DNA of 64,000 bases from Bathynomus jamesi (GCA_023014485.1 JAJOZX010003205.1:395001-459000); one strand, 5' to 3'. Numbered from the stretch's first letter, positions 31,037 to 42,256 are shown. A program made the numbers and translations. Notes: generated by a model not told the origin, from the sequence alone.

Positions 31037-31298
31037 AAAGGAGGAAAAGCACTAAAACGAATAATTACCGAATGAATTGTGTTGCGCTTCTCGAAATCCT
31101 CTTTCAAATTTTTGAAATATTCCATAGGCTTACCAACTTTATCTGGATGTTTCCTTTTTAAGTGATCAAGAAGTCTTGATGGCTTCATAGCTTCATTTGA
31201 TAAGGAAACATTACACAAGAGACACATCGGCTGTCTTGAATCTAAAAGGCTTTCAATAAAACCATAAGATAAATAACTATCTCGATATTGTCGAAACT

Positions 31299-31566
31299 TT
31301 TGGACCTTTTCCAGTTTGTGTACCGTTTTTCATATAATTTATTTTTGCTTTATAAGGCTAACTAACGAAAATATCATGACCTAACCTAACCAATCGTCAA
31401 GGGCGTACAGTTAACCTAACGATTGGTTAGGTTAGGTCGTGATATTTTCGTTAGTTAGCCTTATAAGCCTAACTAAAGAGATTGATATTATCACTCATTT
31501 TTGATCTGAAAAGAAGCAAAAATAAATTATATGAAAAACGGTACACAAACTAGAAAAGGTCCAAAC
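31299..31566. mobile_element. Palindromic MITE with TTTGGACCTTTTC ends and GGTTAGG core
   Basis: The arms TTTGGACCTTTTCCAGTTTG and CCGTTTTTCATATAATTTA are mirrored at 31505-31566. The centre holds CTAACGAAAATATCATGACC and, inverted, GGTTAGGTTAGGTCGTGATA around TCAAGGGCGTACAGTTAA, the same core as in the 3.0 and 15.5 kb MITEs but with arm order swapped. Confidence 0.85.
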
Positions 31567-32299
31567 TTTTTCTTTTGGGCACTTGACATAATTTATAATG
31601 GGGTGAAAAATATAAATTTTTTACTTTGCACTCTCAAGATTCACGTTCATCACCGCAAACGCCAAATTGACTGAACGAAAGTGGTGCTAGAAAGCTTGGA
31701 GTCCAAGATCTGGCAACACTGACTTCAACTTAGCGATTATGTTCAACCCTACGTTTGAAAACGTTTTCAAACGTTTCTCGCTCTTTTTCATTCGTTTTAA
31801 TAAATCAAAAAAGAGTTACTTCTAAACTAGCTATGGCTGCTATGCCATAACTTTTTTTAGTTAATTATTTATTTTTTATTTATTTACGGCTCTACATGAA
31901 ATATATATATATATATATATATATATATTTCCTTTAGCAGTAAAGCAGTAAAATAAAGAAAACAAGATATCCTCATTCCCTTGTTTAAATGTAGAGACTC
32001 GTTTTCTTTTCCGGGATAACAAAGCACCAGATAATTCAACACAAACTAATATAAAAAATTATTTAGCATTTCCTTCTTGATTTATGAGGGTTTCTGAGCA
32101 CCAGAAGGTAAGAACACGTTTTATTTAGGTAAATGGGAAGTAAACAAAGCAAACTCTTATATCATCATGATGTACTCTAGTCACCATTTAATTTTTCTCC
32201 CCTCAAAATCTATTTTCTCCCACAAGGGGGCGATATCGCCCCCGTTGGGAAACACTGATTATTCTAAACCGTCGATTGTCTTGTTTGTACTTTAAGGGA

Positions 32300-32395
32300 A
32301 TGAAATTAAGAGACATTCGCTTCTCACAGCGAACTTCTAATGGCACAAACATGGATACGGCTCAACCATAGAAATGGTAGGTTGCATGTTTGTGA
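32300..32395 (+). repeat. Fragment of the 46-51 kb hAT-gene sequence
   Basis: GACATTCGCT ... CACAGCGAACTTCTAATGGC with the frame MAQTWIRLNHRNGRLHVCDI matches the minus-strand sequence at 46906-47035 (MAQTWILFNHRNGKSHGCDI). It is a detached, inverted piece adjacent to (AT)n. Confidence 0.55.
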
Positions 32396-32402
32396 TATAT
32401 AT

Positions 32403-32451
<49 letters not shown>

Positions 32452-32474
32452 TTATATATATGTATATATATATA

Positions 32475-32638
32475 ATGAATAAAACCACGAAGAGAAAAGA
32501 AACACAAAGTGGTGCTCAAGCGCTTTTGTCTAATGACATCGTTATTAGACGAAAGCGCTTGAGAACCACTTTGTGTTTCTTTTCCCTTCGTGGTTTTATT
32601 CATCATAAATATTTTTCACGTGTCACTTTCGTGAAATA

Positions 32639-32640
<2 letters not shown>
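32475..32640. repeat. Snap-back copy of Penelope ends
   Basis: AATAAAACCACGAAG ... GCTCAAGCGCTTTTGTCTAA is followed at once by its inverted copy TTAGACGAAAGCGCTTGAG ... CTTCGTGGTTTTATTCATC. The two arms are the ribozyme-bearing termini of the 4-6 kb Penelope family fused tail to tail. The CUGANGA halves are lost at the junction, so neither ribozyme is complete. Confidence 0.8.
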
Positions 32641-32672
<32 letters not shown>

Positions 32673-32679
32673 GAATGAA

Positions 32680-32815
32680 CTCAGAATGGTCCCCTGAGTT
32701 TTTTATGATACACACAGACAGTGCATGGAACAAGGAACTCTTCTGGGATAATTAAATCCACTATAGTCCGAATAAGTAATGGTAAATGACAAATACCATA
32801 GTTTTTCTTTTTCAT
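32680..32815. repeat. Repeat shared with 37291-37445
   Basis: ACTCAGAATGGTCCCC at the left, then CCACTATAGTCCGAATAAGT and TTTCTTTTTCATGATG, match 37291-37445 with the central part inverted relative to the end. Probably a small MITE; its termini lie in or next to (AT)n. Confidence 0.5.
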
Positions 32816-32965
32816 GATGCTAGCCCGACGTGGGCAACGGGTCACTCGCAAAGAGATCCCATAAATATAGCTTCCCTCACCAGCCGCTGCAATTGGCTAA
32901 AAGGTGAAGTGGGCTAGACTCGCGCTTGCCGCGGGCATTCTTAAATCGGACGTAGTACGCGTAAC

Positions 32966-33184
32966 ATGGAGCGCTTCACGACTGCTGAGATGGCTGACAT
33001 GCATATGGTGAATGGGGCTGCCAATGGAAACGGAAGAGCTGCTGTGAGGTTGTACCGACAGCGCTTCCCAAACAGACGTGTGCCAAACCATCAAACGTTT
33101 GCGCATTTGCATCGGCGACTGCGAGAAACTGGAACATTGCCTATCCCCCATTACAATTTGTACAGAAAGTTTTCAAACACCCTG
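32966..33184 (+). pseudogene. IS630/mariner-like (DUF4817) N-terminus joined to a 3' terminus
   Basis: [58 protein letters not shown] is the first helix-turn-helix region (DUF4817 type) of arthropod IS630/mariner-like transposases. Directly after it the sequence jumps to a terminal segment ACAATTTGTACAGAAAG ... ACACCCTG at 33184, followed by TA. The copy is therefore an internal-deletion derivative keeping the gene start and the right TIR. The left terminus was not identified with certainty. Confidence 0.65.
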
Positions 33185-33202
33185 TATATATATATATATA
33201 TT

Positions 33203-36082
33203 TAGGGTACGTCACTGTATATAGGGTCAAAATTCAACTGCGATGAATTCTTTTGCGCAATCCACCAATTACACCCACTTAATGGAAAAACACTACTGGT
33301 GAAGTTTCATTCGATTCGAATCATGTTTAGGGGTCGTGCAATGAATCTGAAGTTTCACATAAGGGAGAAAGCAAACCATAGCTGGAAAAATGAAAGTCTG
33401 AACATATATTTGGACAGTCACAATTGAGAAAAACTGAAATACAGCTTTAAGATGATCATATTCCCATTGGACAAGTTACTTATCATAAGTTCATAATAGT
33501 GGTTCACGCCAAGAGGTCTCTCTTGTTTGTTGTTTTCGGGTAAAGCCGGCGGTGATCCTCAACGACCAGAAGCATGCACTGAATCTGGTCCTCTTTCTTC
33601 GTTCTTCCCGAAGCAGTGAATTCCTGGATGACGGCGACGCCTCGGTCAGCTGTATCGTTGGTGACCACAAGGCTCTCCGCACGTGCCTTTCCAACTTTAC
33701 AATATAGGTGTCCAACAACGGCCAGTGCGCTGGGCCGGTCGTCAGGAATCCGGGGTCGATTTCCAGGTTGTTGAAGATCTTCTTGGTCATGGTGGTGAAA
33801 AAAGTAGGAAGGTCTTTTCCAGCTGTCTCTACAGGAGTGAGGGGGGTGGGAGGTGATGGTTCATCTGAACCCTGAACCCCACTCATATTGGTGACCATTT
33901 TCCTCTTGTCAACCAGGGAGATCTCGTCGAAGAGGGCCAGGTCAACCGTGGCTTCAGACAGGTACCAGAGGTGTCGGCCGAAGGACTTCATGGCTGCGTC
34001 CCTGATGACCGGATTCTTGTGTTGTGAAAGTGTCTTGAATAGATGAGGTCCATACGAGGGGCAACAGATGGTCTCGTAGTCGTGAACCACGCTCAAATGT
34101 AGTACTGGACGACGAACACGAAGAGGTGGTGGAGGTTAATCCAGAAGATCTCCGTCCTGTTCGATCCTCGGGAGGTGGATGGTCGCTAGGTCATGGCTGA
34201 GCGAACTGGTGCCTGAAGATCCATATCTTCAAGGCATAAATCGCCTTCGCCATCTACCTGGCCCGATGGAGTGCGCCTGGTGCCATGAAAGTGACAGAGG
34301 AACGACCATAAAGCACATCTCCCAGGAAGATCACTGCCAACTCTAGTGGTTCCTTATAGTCGTCTCGGGGTTGCTGGACGCGGAGTTGTTCTTGACCGAA
34401 CTTGAAGATGTTTTCTCGCCATGGCTCAACAGTCGATGCCATTGTTTAATCGTCGAGTGCAGTTTGGAACGCCTGTTGTCGAACCTTCGGCCAGAACTCC
34501 CTGAAGTTCAGGAAGAGGGAAACGTCCGGAATCTTCGACTGTTCCATGACCAAAACAGAGAACCCGGCCTCCAACAAAATCTCGAAAACGTGGTGACGAC
34601 AGGCCAGGTAGAGGAGATCCCGTTCCAACATTTGTTCAATCCGCAGGCACACACCTCCTTTGGTTCCCGTATTCACTGCTGTGGTGTCGAAGCAGAGGGA
34701 CTTAATGCGATCCTTGAGGTTCCATTCGTCCAGGACCTCTCCAGTGACTGTTGCTGTTTGTTCAGCCTTCCCATCAGTGAGCTTGGGGGTCGCCAAGAGT
34801 TTCTCCACTCCCTCACCCGAGACCAGGATAGGCAAGCGGTCGATTCTTTCCCGACCAGATAAGTCGGACATCAGCTTCCCGTCCTAGTGGAGAATGAGGG
34901 GAACAGTGGGGGAAAAGCTCAGACTCAGTTCAGCGGTCAAAGCTGTGCGATGAGCAATGCGTTTCCTTCGGATGGTGGTTGGGCTGATGGCCAGCTGCTC
35001 CACATCGTGACCAAGATAGGATGCAAAGGGGACCAGGACATGAGCTGCTTTCCGATCGCTGAGTTGGGTCCGGTCGATTGCTGAAGCCACCTGAGCGCTG
35101 AAGTCGGGAAGACCTCGGGCCGCTGTGGAGGACAGCAAGGTCCTCGTCCTCGGGTAGGCGAAGGCATTGGCGAGTCTCCACTGTCCGACACGGAAGTGGA
35201 AGAAGACGACTCAAGTTCCACCTTGGCACTCTGAGCAGCTTGGTCTTCCAGAGACCGCCTCTGCCGTCGTTCGTGCTGAGCTCTCTGCTGCTTCTTCGCT
35301 GTCTTCTTCTCCCACGAATTATCGACTCCGACCATGCTTCCTGGTCGCCCAGGCCGACGCTGAGTCATAAGGAAATCCTTATCCTCTTTAATCTTCATGC
35401 GATTGAGTGCGTCGCGATGGGCGACGTCGAAGAGTTCCTTCAAACTCTTCTGGAACTCCCCCTTATCTTCGACTGCCTTTCCAGAAGTTCTTGACGAGCT
35501 CTTCTTCAAGGTCATGTGCTCTGCATGGAGCTTCGTAACTTTCGCTAAAAGATGGTAGAAGTCAATTATTTGGATCTTAGCTTTGTCCCAAACTTCTGCC
35601 ACCTGTTGCGCCGTTAGCTTCACACATTGCTTCAAAGAGGCTTCATGTCCGTGATGGTGAAAGAGGACTCGCAACACTTCACCACAACTGAGTAACTTCG
35701 CTCCCGAGAACCCGGGTAGCGGCTTACCCACCAGCCAGATGGCTGCGGAAGATCGAGTTATAGCCATTTACAAAGAACCCCTGAGGAAAGACAAGAAACG
35801 GGTGAGATCATTTTGCATCAGCAAGGTCTGGAAGCATTCAAGAACATGTAAAAACACCAAATCAATCATAAGACACATACGAGAGACTTTTGAGCTTGAA
35901 TTTACGGAAAGGGGCTCTCATATAAGGATACCGCTCCATGCAAATCTTCAAGTGCCATGCGCGACCCCTAAACAGTCTTTGATCGACCTGAAATTTTCAC
36001 CACGAAGTTTTCTTACCAAATGGGTAAAAATGGTGGATTGCGCGAAGATAATCAAACACTTTCGTTTTTTTGACGCACCCTA
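33203..36082 (-). mobile_element. Unclassified DNA transposon, near complete, long TIRs
   Basis: Left end TAGGGTACGTCA (33203) and right end TGACGCACCCTA (36082) are mirrored. Similarity extends about 150 bp inward: GCGCAATCCACCA ... GTGAAGTTTCATTCGATT ... TGTTTAGGGGTCGTGCA at the left, against the complement of the right end with GCGCAATCCACCA, GGTGAAAATTTCAGGTCGAT and CTGTTTAGGGGTCGCGCA. Both ends lie in TA-rich sequence, so a TA or longer TSD cannot be separated from the microsatellite. The 2.6-kb interior encodes one transposase on the minus strand. Confidence 0.8.
33491..35767 (-). pseudogene. Transposase of the 33-36 kb transposon, broken by stops and shifts
   Basis: Segments in order: 35767-35170 (EASLKQCVKLTAQQVAEVWD; FYHLLAKVTKLHAEHMTLKK; FDVAHRDALNRMKIKEDKDF; TQRRPGRPGSMVGVD; Ser-rich SSSSTSVSDSGDSP); 35138-34884 (GLPDFSAQVASAIDRTQLSD, ISPTTIRRKRIAHR); 34871-34446 (RERIDRLPILVSGEGVEKLL; KSLCFDTTAVNTGTKGGVCL; DLLYLACRHHVFEILLEA); 34442-34254 (QPRDDYKEPLELAVIFLGD; FMAPGALHRAR, stop, MAKAIYALKIWIF); 34096-33491. 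Two in-frame TAG codons stand where Trp seems expected (before DGKLM, after LHRAR). CFDTT and CRHH are the best candidates for catalytic-core residues of an RNase H-like fold. The family is not named here; from memory it is widespread but uncharacterised in crustaceans. Confidence 0.65.

Positions 36083-36083
<1 letters not shown>

Positions 36084-36142
<59 letters not shown>
36084..36142. repeat. (AC)n microsatellite
   Basis: Long CA run at the 3' end of a CR1-like copy. Confidence 0.95.
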
Positions 36143-36144
<2 letters not shown>

Positions 36145-37250
36145 TTCAACCTTTCAAAGGTTCCGTGCGATGATTTCTCATTTCACGAAGGTCAAGCTTG
36201 TCGCTCCTCCTCTCGAGTTTGCCTGGTGAAGTAGTGAGTTAGTTTATTGTACTCTCCACCTCACATAGCCAGGTACGCCCGGCTCATCGGGGATTGTTTT
36301 GAGCCAGGCGTCTGATCTTCTTTTGAAGATGTCCACTGCAACACCATTCGTGTTCTTTAGGTTTTTGGGCAGCTGATTAAACAGTTTTGGTCCTCTCACA
36401 ACAAAACTATTTTCTTTCAGGGTTAAAGATGCTCCCTGTCTCGCCTTTAATTTGGGAACACAACAGTCTTCCTTTTCTACTTTCCACCGTTGTTTGGGGA
36501 GTTACAGGGTTCAGAGTAAGATTAGGGACGAGTTTCTCCATTATTTTCCAAGTGTAAATGATGGTGTATCTCTCTCTCTTCTCCTTTCCAGTGAATATAG
36601 GTTTAGTTCGCGTAACCTTTCCCAGTAATTTAGTACTTTGCACCCCTTGATCTTGGCTGTGAAGCTTCTCTGAATCTCTTCTAGCTGTCTAATGTCTTCT
36701 TTTTTATATGGGGATGTTATGACCGAGCAGTATTCGAATTTGGGTATGATCAGTGTTTTCAGTAGAGGAATCATTATATTCCTATCCCTTCGTTTAAAGG
36801 TTCTCAATATCTGCCCAGTTATTCTCTTTGCTCTGTTTACTGCTACCTTATTTTGTGTTTTAAATTTTACATCATCAGTCATTACAACCCCTAAATCTTT
36901 TGCTGTAGAATTTCTCTGAATTTCCTGTCCATTTGGGGTATAATATTCCATAGATTTTAGGTCTTCTCTTTTTCCGTACCATAACAGCTGAAATTTCTCG
37001 GTGTTAAACTTCATATTGTCTTCCGTCCACTTGTACTGTAGATTCTGTTCATGTCGGTTTGTAGATCTGCCTGACCGAAACCCATGTTGGTTATCATTTA
37101 ATTTTTTCTGAGTTTCCAAAAAGTCATAGATTTTCTGTCTAACTATTCTTTCAAATATTTTAGTGAGATGAGATGTAAGCGACACTGGCCTATAGTTTTT
37201 GGCCTCGGATCGATCTCCTTTATATATTGCGATTATGTTCGCGCTCTTCA

Positions 37251-37252
<2 letters not shown>
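36143..37252 (-). mobile_element. CR1-like copy lacking the RT palm
   Basis: The 3' end is made of ACCTTTCA direct repeats, then TTCCGTGCGATGATTTCTCA. The minus frame 37185-36541 reads LTSHLTKIFERIVRQKIYDF, NQHGFRSGRS, then directly NLQYKWTEDNMKFNTEKFQL, DLGVVMTDDVKFKTQNK and IPLLKTLIIPKFEYCSVITS. Compared with the 61 kb copy, the segment from CLSQLMEHYN to ADDTKI is deleted, removing the catalytic Asp residues. The 5' end is truncated into (AT)n at 37252. Confidence 0.8.
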
Positions 37253-37290
<38 letters not shown>

Positions 37291-37293
<3 letters not shown>

Positions 37294-37445
37294 ACAACTC
37301 AGAATGGTCCCCTTGCTAGAGACTCGTTAGCCACGTTGGGTTCCCATCATGAAAAAGAAAAACTTCAATATTTATCATTTACCTTTACTTATTCGGACTA
37401 TAGTGGATTTAATTTTCACAGAAAAGTTCCTTGTTCTATGCACGG
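37291..37445. repeat. Repeat shared with 32680-32815
   Basis: CTCAGAATGGTCCCCTTG, then AAAGAAAAACTTCAATATTT and CTTATTCGGACTATAGTGGA. Flanked on both sides by (AT)n (37254-37290 and 37448-37532). Confidence 0.5.
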
Positions 37446-37462
37446 TCTATATATATATATAA

Positions 37463-37513
<51 letters not shown>

Positions 37514-37534
37514 TGTATATATATATATATATGT

Positions 37535-39480
37535 GTTAACCCCCCCTTTATGGCCCTTTGTCGGTTCGGATTCGAAGGGGGTTCTAGTTAGGAGGCTGCA
37601 ACGGATGTTTCTTCTTTATACTTTTCTATAATTCTTTCTAATTCTTTTCTCTCGCTTTATGGGGTCGACACTCTGTTAATTCTTTTCTTCCAATAATAGA
37701 AGATAGCCCAACTCGAGGGGGAAAATAAAAACTTTCTCTTACTTTGGTTTACTTCTTAAAAATATACAGGTGGTACTCTGAATTTACAAGGGTAGAGGTT
37801 TGACCTCTTTCGACCATGGCTCAGGCCGGAATCTAAAAATATATTAAGGAGGCAAGGGGCCTCTGCCCCCTCCTAATGAGGTGCTAATCTGAAGTACAAT
37901 GATGAAGTGGTAAAGATGAAGTGCTAATCAGAAGTCTAATGCAGAAGTGCAATAAATGAAGTGGAGTAATTTTATAAGTACAGTATAATATAGTCTAATG
38001 TTTGGGGGAGACAATCGAAGGTTAAGTTTCCCCCCTTTTTAAACACATGATTTCAACTAAAAATAATAAAAAATATAAAAATAACAGTATCGCCGATTCT
38101 ACATTTTTGACGGCAATATCATTTCGTAATAGCCATAAGCACAATTTTGAGTACATGACTGAGTACGTATTAATTTTGGTTCATTACAATTACGATTACA
38201 ATTATGGATTACAACTACCAATTAATTCATATTCACTTATTATTGTTTTAATTACAATTCCATTAAAGTATATTCTTACATTATAAATTAAATCATTACA
38301 TTTAATTAGTTTCACTGAAGTACATTACAAGTTATTGTTCATTACAGTTTCATTAAAGTACATTACATCAATTACATTATATTAAAGGATTACATTTAAT
38401 TACAATTTTAGCAAATTGTTAATTGACATATCTACTACTGAAATAATCTAAATAGGTGATACCATTGATATAATGAAGAGGAGTTAACCGTTGTTCTATA
38501 ATTTAAAGGGGATTAACAACAATGTTATATATTTATAGTTAACAATAATTACGCCAAATTATGTTTAATAATATTAGAACCTGGTTGGTTATCAGAGTTT
38601 GAAAGTCTAATTAGCCAGCGATGAGGAAAGCGGAGGAAAATACGATATTTATGATAACGTAATACATAAGTAATACGGAATTTGAATGACAGTTAGGTAG
38701 AAATAGTAAGTACAAGTAATGAGAACGGGGATAACTATGTGACGTAAGCCGATAACGAACAAGTGGCCAGGCAGAGAAACAATACAGTATATTATAATAA
38801 CATAACACATAATATAACATAACACATGATAATGTTATAAATTCGAATCAAAGCGAAAGGAGACTTTTTAACTTTGAGCGTTCGAATTCTGCTGCGATGA
38901 GCGGAATGTGATCTTGCTAAGCATTTATTCGAGTTCATCTCGGGAGGTCAATATAATTAAAAATAAAAATGAAAAAAATAATACGAGAACGTTTTTTCGC
39001 GTTCCCGAACGAACTGCGAAAGTTTTGCATTTCATGATTGACAAGAGTAAAGATGATTATTTAATAAAAATTACATACGATAATGGTCAAGCTAAAATAT
39101 GGACGTATGGGGGCGGGGATATGGTCGAATAATAGTTATATTTATACTACATAACATAAATAATGACTTCTATAGGGTGTACAGTTTTTATTATGATGAT
39201 ATATAAATTTTCATACATTGGATACTAGATATATGATGAAGGGAAAATGTGACGTCATAGTTATTGAATTTTTACGTATAGTATGAATCATTGTTAGGAA
39301 GATTTACAAGAACAAATTAGAGACAGAGTGGGAAACGTAAAGAGAATAAAGTTATTTTATGACGTCATAGTGCATAAGTCATTATTACAAATCGAAATTC
39401 TATCCAAAACTCGCTTCTGCGATTTTGGCTTCTTATGTAAAAATGGACAATGAATCCATATAATGATGGTGTAGGAATTG
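37535..39480 (+). repeat. Anonymous interspersed element, copy A
   Basis: This region aligns in inverted orientation with 47010-49013. Shared landmarks: hairpin unit GGTAGAGGTTTGACCTCT (37790), TTTGGGGGAGACAATCGAAG (38000), AATTAGCCAGCGATGAGGAA (38610), ATTTGAATGACAGTTAGGTA, GTAAGTACAAGTAATGAGAA and CATAAATAATGACTTCTATA (39150). No frame has a recognisable protein motif. Low coding capacity, repeated hairpins and two copies suggest a non-autonomous element. Its termini are not resolved. Confidence 0.55.
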
Positions 39481-39499
39481 TTCATTGTTCACTTTTTAC

Positions 39500-39530
<31 letters not shown>

Positions 39531-39544
39531 CTGTATATACACAC

Positions 39545-40017
39545 AGGGCTTTTTTTTGTGACGGTATGCACCGGTACGGCGTGCCGGCACCTTTTTTGAA
39601 TAATTAATTCGTAGATTATCTAGAATCTTTCTTATTAAATTTTTAAGTTTTCTAAAACTTAAGCGATATTGTATTATAATATTCTGTAGTATAAAATTAT
39701 ACTGTATACCTATTTTATTTCATTGCAAGTATAGTTGTTATATGGTAAGCATTGAAATCAATTGTAGATAAACTTTACGTACACAACAAATGTAAGGCAT
39801 CTAAAAATAAACAACTACGAGCTAGTACACAATACAATTTATTATGCGCCACTCAGCAGTTGACGCTAACAGCAAGGAACGAAGTCGACATATTGAAGCA
39901 GATGAGAACTTGATGAAAATTTGGAATTTTCTATAAAACGGTAAGTTAATGTTATGATATATACATATATCCCAATGAGTACCAGCACCTTTTTTTTTTT
40001 ACAAAAAAAGCACTGTC
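39545..40017. mobile_element. hAT-like MITE with poly-T ends
   Basis: The left end CAGGGCTTTTTTTTGTGACG with CGGTGCCGGCACC-like palindromic words mirrors the right end, whose complement is CAGTGCTTTTTTTG. GTGCTGGTACTCATTGG is the subterminal partner at the right. No clean TSD was found. Confidence 0.5.
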
Positions 40018-40018
40018 A

Positions 40019-40063
<45 letters not shown>

Positions 40064-40066
<3 letters not shown>

Positions 40067-40466
40067 GGTGGTGCAAAAGTCTGGACCCATAGGCGGTTTA
40101 TATGGAAAAAAAGTGTGGCCTGCAGGAAGTTTATTATGAAATGAAATTTAATTAACCATACACCAGTGACTAAATTATGTTAAATTTAACATTCTAGTTC
40201 AGAATTTACAATAAGTGTAATGGTATTTCGTATAATCGAGGCATAAGGAAATTTGCGACTGAACGTGAGATGGCTCCTTCTTTTGCGTACAAAAGCACAA
40301 GCTCTATTCTTTCTGCTATTGTTAACTTGTCTGCCATAGGGTAACAATCTGAAAAATATTTAGCAAAATTATAAACAAAAATTAAATTATAAAAACTATT
40401 ATAAAAATCGAAAGATATTTTTTATATAGTAAATTGCCTATGGGTCCAGACTTTTGCACCACCCTG
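40064..40466 (-). mobile_element. mariner/IS630-like MITE with a transposase N-terminal remnant
   Basis: The TIR AGGGTGGTGCAAAAGTCTGG is mirrored at 40441-40466 and both ends are flanked by TA. On the minus strand at about 40340-40190 the frame MADKLTIAERIELVLLYAKE, GAISRSVANF is the DUF4817-type start of a transposase gene, followed shortly by a stop. This is a third, distinct IS630/mariner-like family in the window and an internal-deletion derivative. Confidence 0.75.
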
Positions 40467-40498
<32 letters not shown>

Positions 40499-40519
40499 AT
40501 ATATATATACAGTATATAT

Positions 40520-40680
40520 ATGAACAATGAATAATTCCTATATTCATATATTCATTCATATAATTCTTATATTCATTCGTATAATTCTTATATTCATTCA
40601 TATAATTCGTATATTTATATAATCCTTGTATTTATATAATCCTTATGTTTATATGATCCTTATATTCTTATATTCATTTT
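40520..40680. repeat. Minisatellite of about 22 bp
   Basis: Repeats of ATTCATATAATTCTTATATTC decay rightwards to ATATAATCCTTGTATTT variants, directly before the 5' LTR. Confidence 0.75.
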
Positions 40681-40687
40681 TACATAT

Positions 40688-41211
40688 TGTAGTAATGTCT
40701 AATTAAGAATTAAATGTTTGTTTATAAGAATTTAATAATGTTTATTAAGTTTTGTTAAGTAAAATATAAAAATACAAATTGGCAACACTAAGAATCTGCC
40801 CAAGCGGAGGCTGGGCAGAAATGCCCTTCAGTCATTGGACGGCTGTTGGCCTAATAAGGTGTTTTTTTGTATTACGATGTTTTTTGTAAATTTAGAATAT
40901 TCTTTTGTGTCTCTCTCCGGCTAAATTGTTAACGCTAATTCCCCCCCCCCCTCGCATTACCCGTTAGTCTAAGGTGTTTCGGTATAAATAAAAGTCAGTA
41001 AAATGTTAATTAAGTGTATAGTTTTCCCGGTCTCTTTGCGCGGTTCAAATTATGATACAATGACGCCTCGTCTCGGTCACGTGCTACCCGTTTTTGTATA
41101 GTACAGCGAAACGAGTGTAAAGAGAAATGATAAAAGATAAAGAGAAATTGAATGAAGTAACGTAACTAATAAAAATTGTAAAAGAGGTTTCGTAAAATGG
41201 GGTTCACTACA
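40688..41211 (+). repeat. 5' LTR
   Basis: Contains GGCAACACTAAGAATCTGCC, GTCATTGGACGGCTGTTGGC, a C10 tract and AATAAAAGTCAG. Compared with the 3' LTR it has an extra AAGCGGAGGCTGGGC segment. Confidence 0.8.
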
Positions 41212-42256
41212 TATTTTTGGTAGCTACGCGGTGTTCCTTTATATTAATATAAGGGCAGAAATAAAATTACTACATATTTTAGTGGCAAGCGGTGGTCCCT
41301 ATTAAATTCAAATAAGGGCATTCCCACGTCCTCGGTACGCGCTTTATACTGTATTTCGGTATAATTGTTGCTATCCGTTTTATAGTCTTTATAAAATTAA
41401 TAAATATTCTGTTTCGGTACTTTAAACAGTAAGATGCATTGTGTACCCTATTTGCAAGCAAATTTCGATCCCATTCCTTAACAATTCATTGTAACTGTAT
41501 TTCAAGATGGCGCCTCACTTTCGAAATCCTTGTAGCGTCCCTTCCAAATTTCGAGGTCAAAATTTTCAGTCGTTTTTTTTTCTCTCTTCTCTCTTCTCGT
41601 TAGAGTCTAGACTGTTTCAAACCGTTTGGACTCAAAAATTTAAGAGAGAGCGGAACCTCAAGCGTGCTGACCTGTTGCATGGTGATGCAACCCCTTGCAT
41701 TTTAGCGAAGTGAGCAGGAGAGCTGCGATTGAAAATTGAAGAAGTCCGTTGTCAGCTTGCGGATTGTGATCTAAACAACGTCCAGAAATTAATGTACTGA
41801 TTATTATGTAATGAAATTATAAGTGAAAGGGCGCGATTATTGCCCATATTTGTTTTGTGTTTCGTGAAATAGTATGTGCGCTCTGGTCAGTATTTTATAT
41901 AAACGTTTTCTTGTTCTTTCTATGTTGCCCTGATAGTAACTGTATAACTATATAAATAATTGTTTCGAATGTAAAGCGATCAGTGATGCGGAATCGCTGG
42001 AATAGATTGTGAACTTGAAATTTGTGTAACCTGTGTTCAGAAAATTATCCGTTATTTTTTACGTAACAGATGCGTTACAGGTTGTAAATTGATTATTCGT
42101 GTGAAATGTTATTTTTATGCAAATGTTGTGAAAATTATAGGTATTTTTTTTCGATTTTTATAAAATGATACAAAATATCTAATGTGTGGAATTTGTCATT
42201 GAAATGGTTTCTTGGTTATTCTAACTTTGAACTTGTTAAAAAAATATAAATAAATT

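Larger units (their letters stand above)
28073..31227 (-). pseudogene. hAT transposase, ZBED5/FAM200-like, interrupted
   Basis: Minus-strand pieces in order: BED-finger region CLLCNVSLSNEAMKPSRLLD with HLKRKHPDK (31227-31060); SYKIAEIIAKTGSAHTVAET and LPLSNNSIQRQIDEI (30011-29830); RFSIQLDECTVIDNKALLMA, CATDGAPSMVGRHNGFVAHL and HCVVHRHHLVAKN (29364-29000); ESLNIVIRTINKIKS; LNEVSLQLQGNFVTLIDCKR (28721 on); and the dimerisation region SYMVETGFSAVNQILTKERN, RADICSRGDIRIKLTNIKPD (28360-28073). This is the full hAT order BED, catalytic core with CATDGAP and CVVHR, and C-terminal dimer domain. Gaps are explained by the nested insertions, and small frameshifts also occur. The family gave rise to the domesticated ZBED5 in vertebrates; this copy is inactive. 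Confidence 0.85.
27945..32257 (-). mobile_element. ZBED5-like hAT transposon with nested insertions
   Basis: The left terminus CAGTGATTCCCAACCT and right terminus (complement CAGTGTTTCCCAACG), both followed by ATCGCCCCC-type blocks, bracket a minus-strand transposase gene. The flanks GATCTAAAC and ATTCTAAAC are similar, but with a 4-nt offset on the right, so the TSD is not clean. Nested inside are a MITE (29386-29825), a Merlin fragment with TTAGG-like runs (30480-30842) and two long palindromes (30841-31036, 31299-31566). Confidence 0.8.

Noticed and set aside
35739..36083. 114-codon plus-strand frame overlapping the right TIR of the 33-36 kb transposon
   Set aside because: It covers the TIR mirrored at the left end and runs antisense to the start of the transposase; best read as a shadow frame.
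38908..39132. 74-codon frame with RVPERTAKVLHFMIDKSKDD in copy A
   Set aside because: Protein-like in part, but the inverted copy lacks the frame and no family was recognised; left unannotated as a gene.
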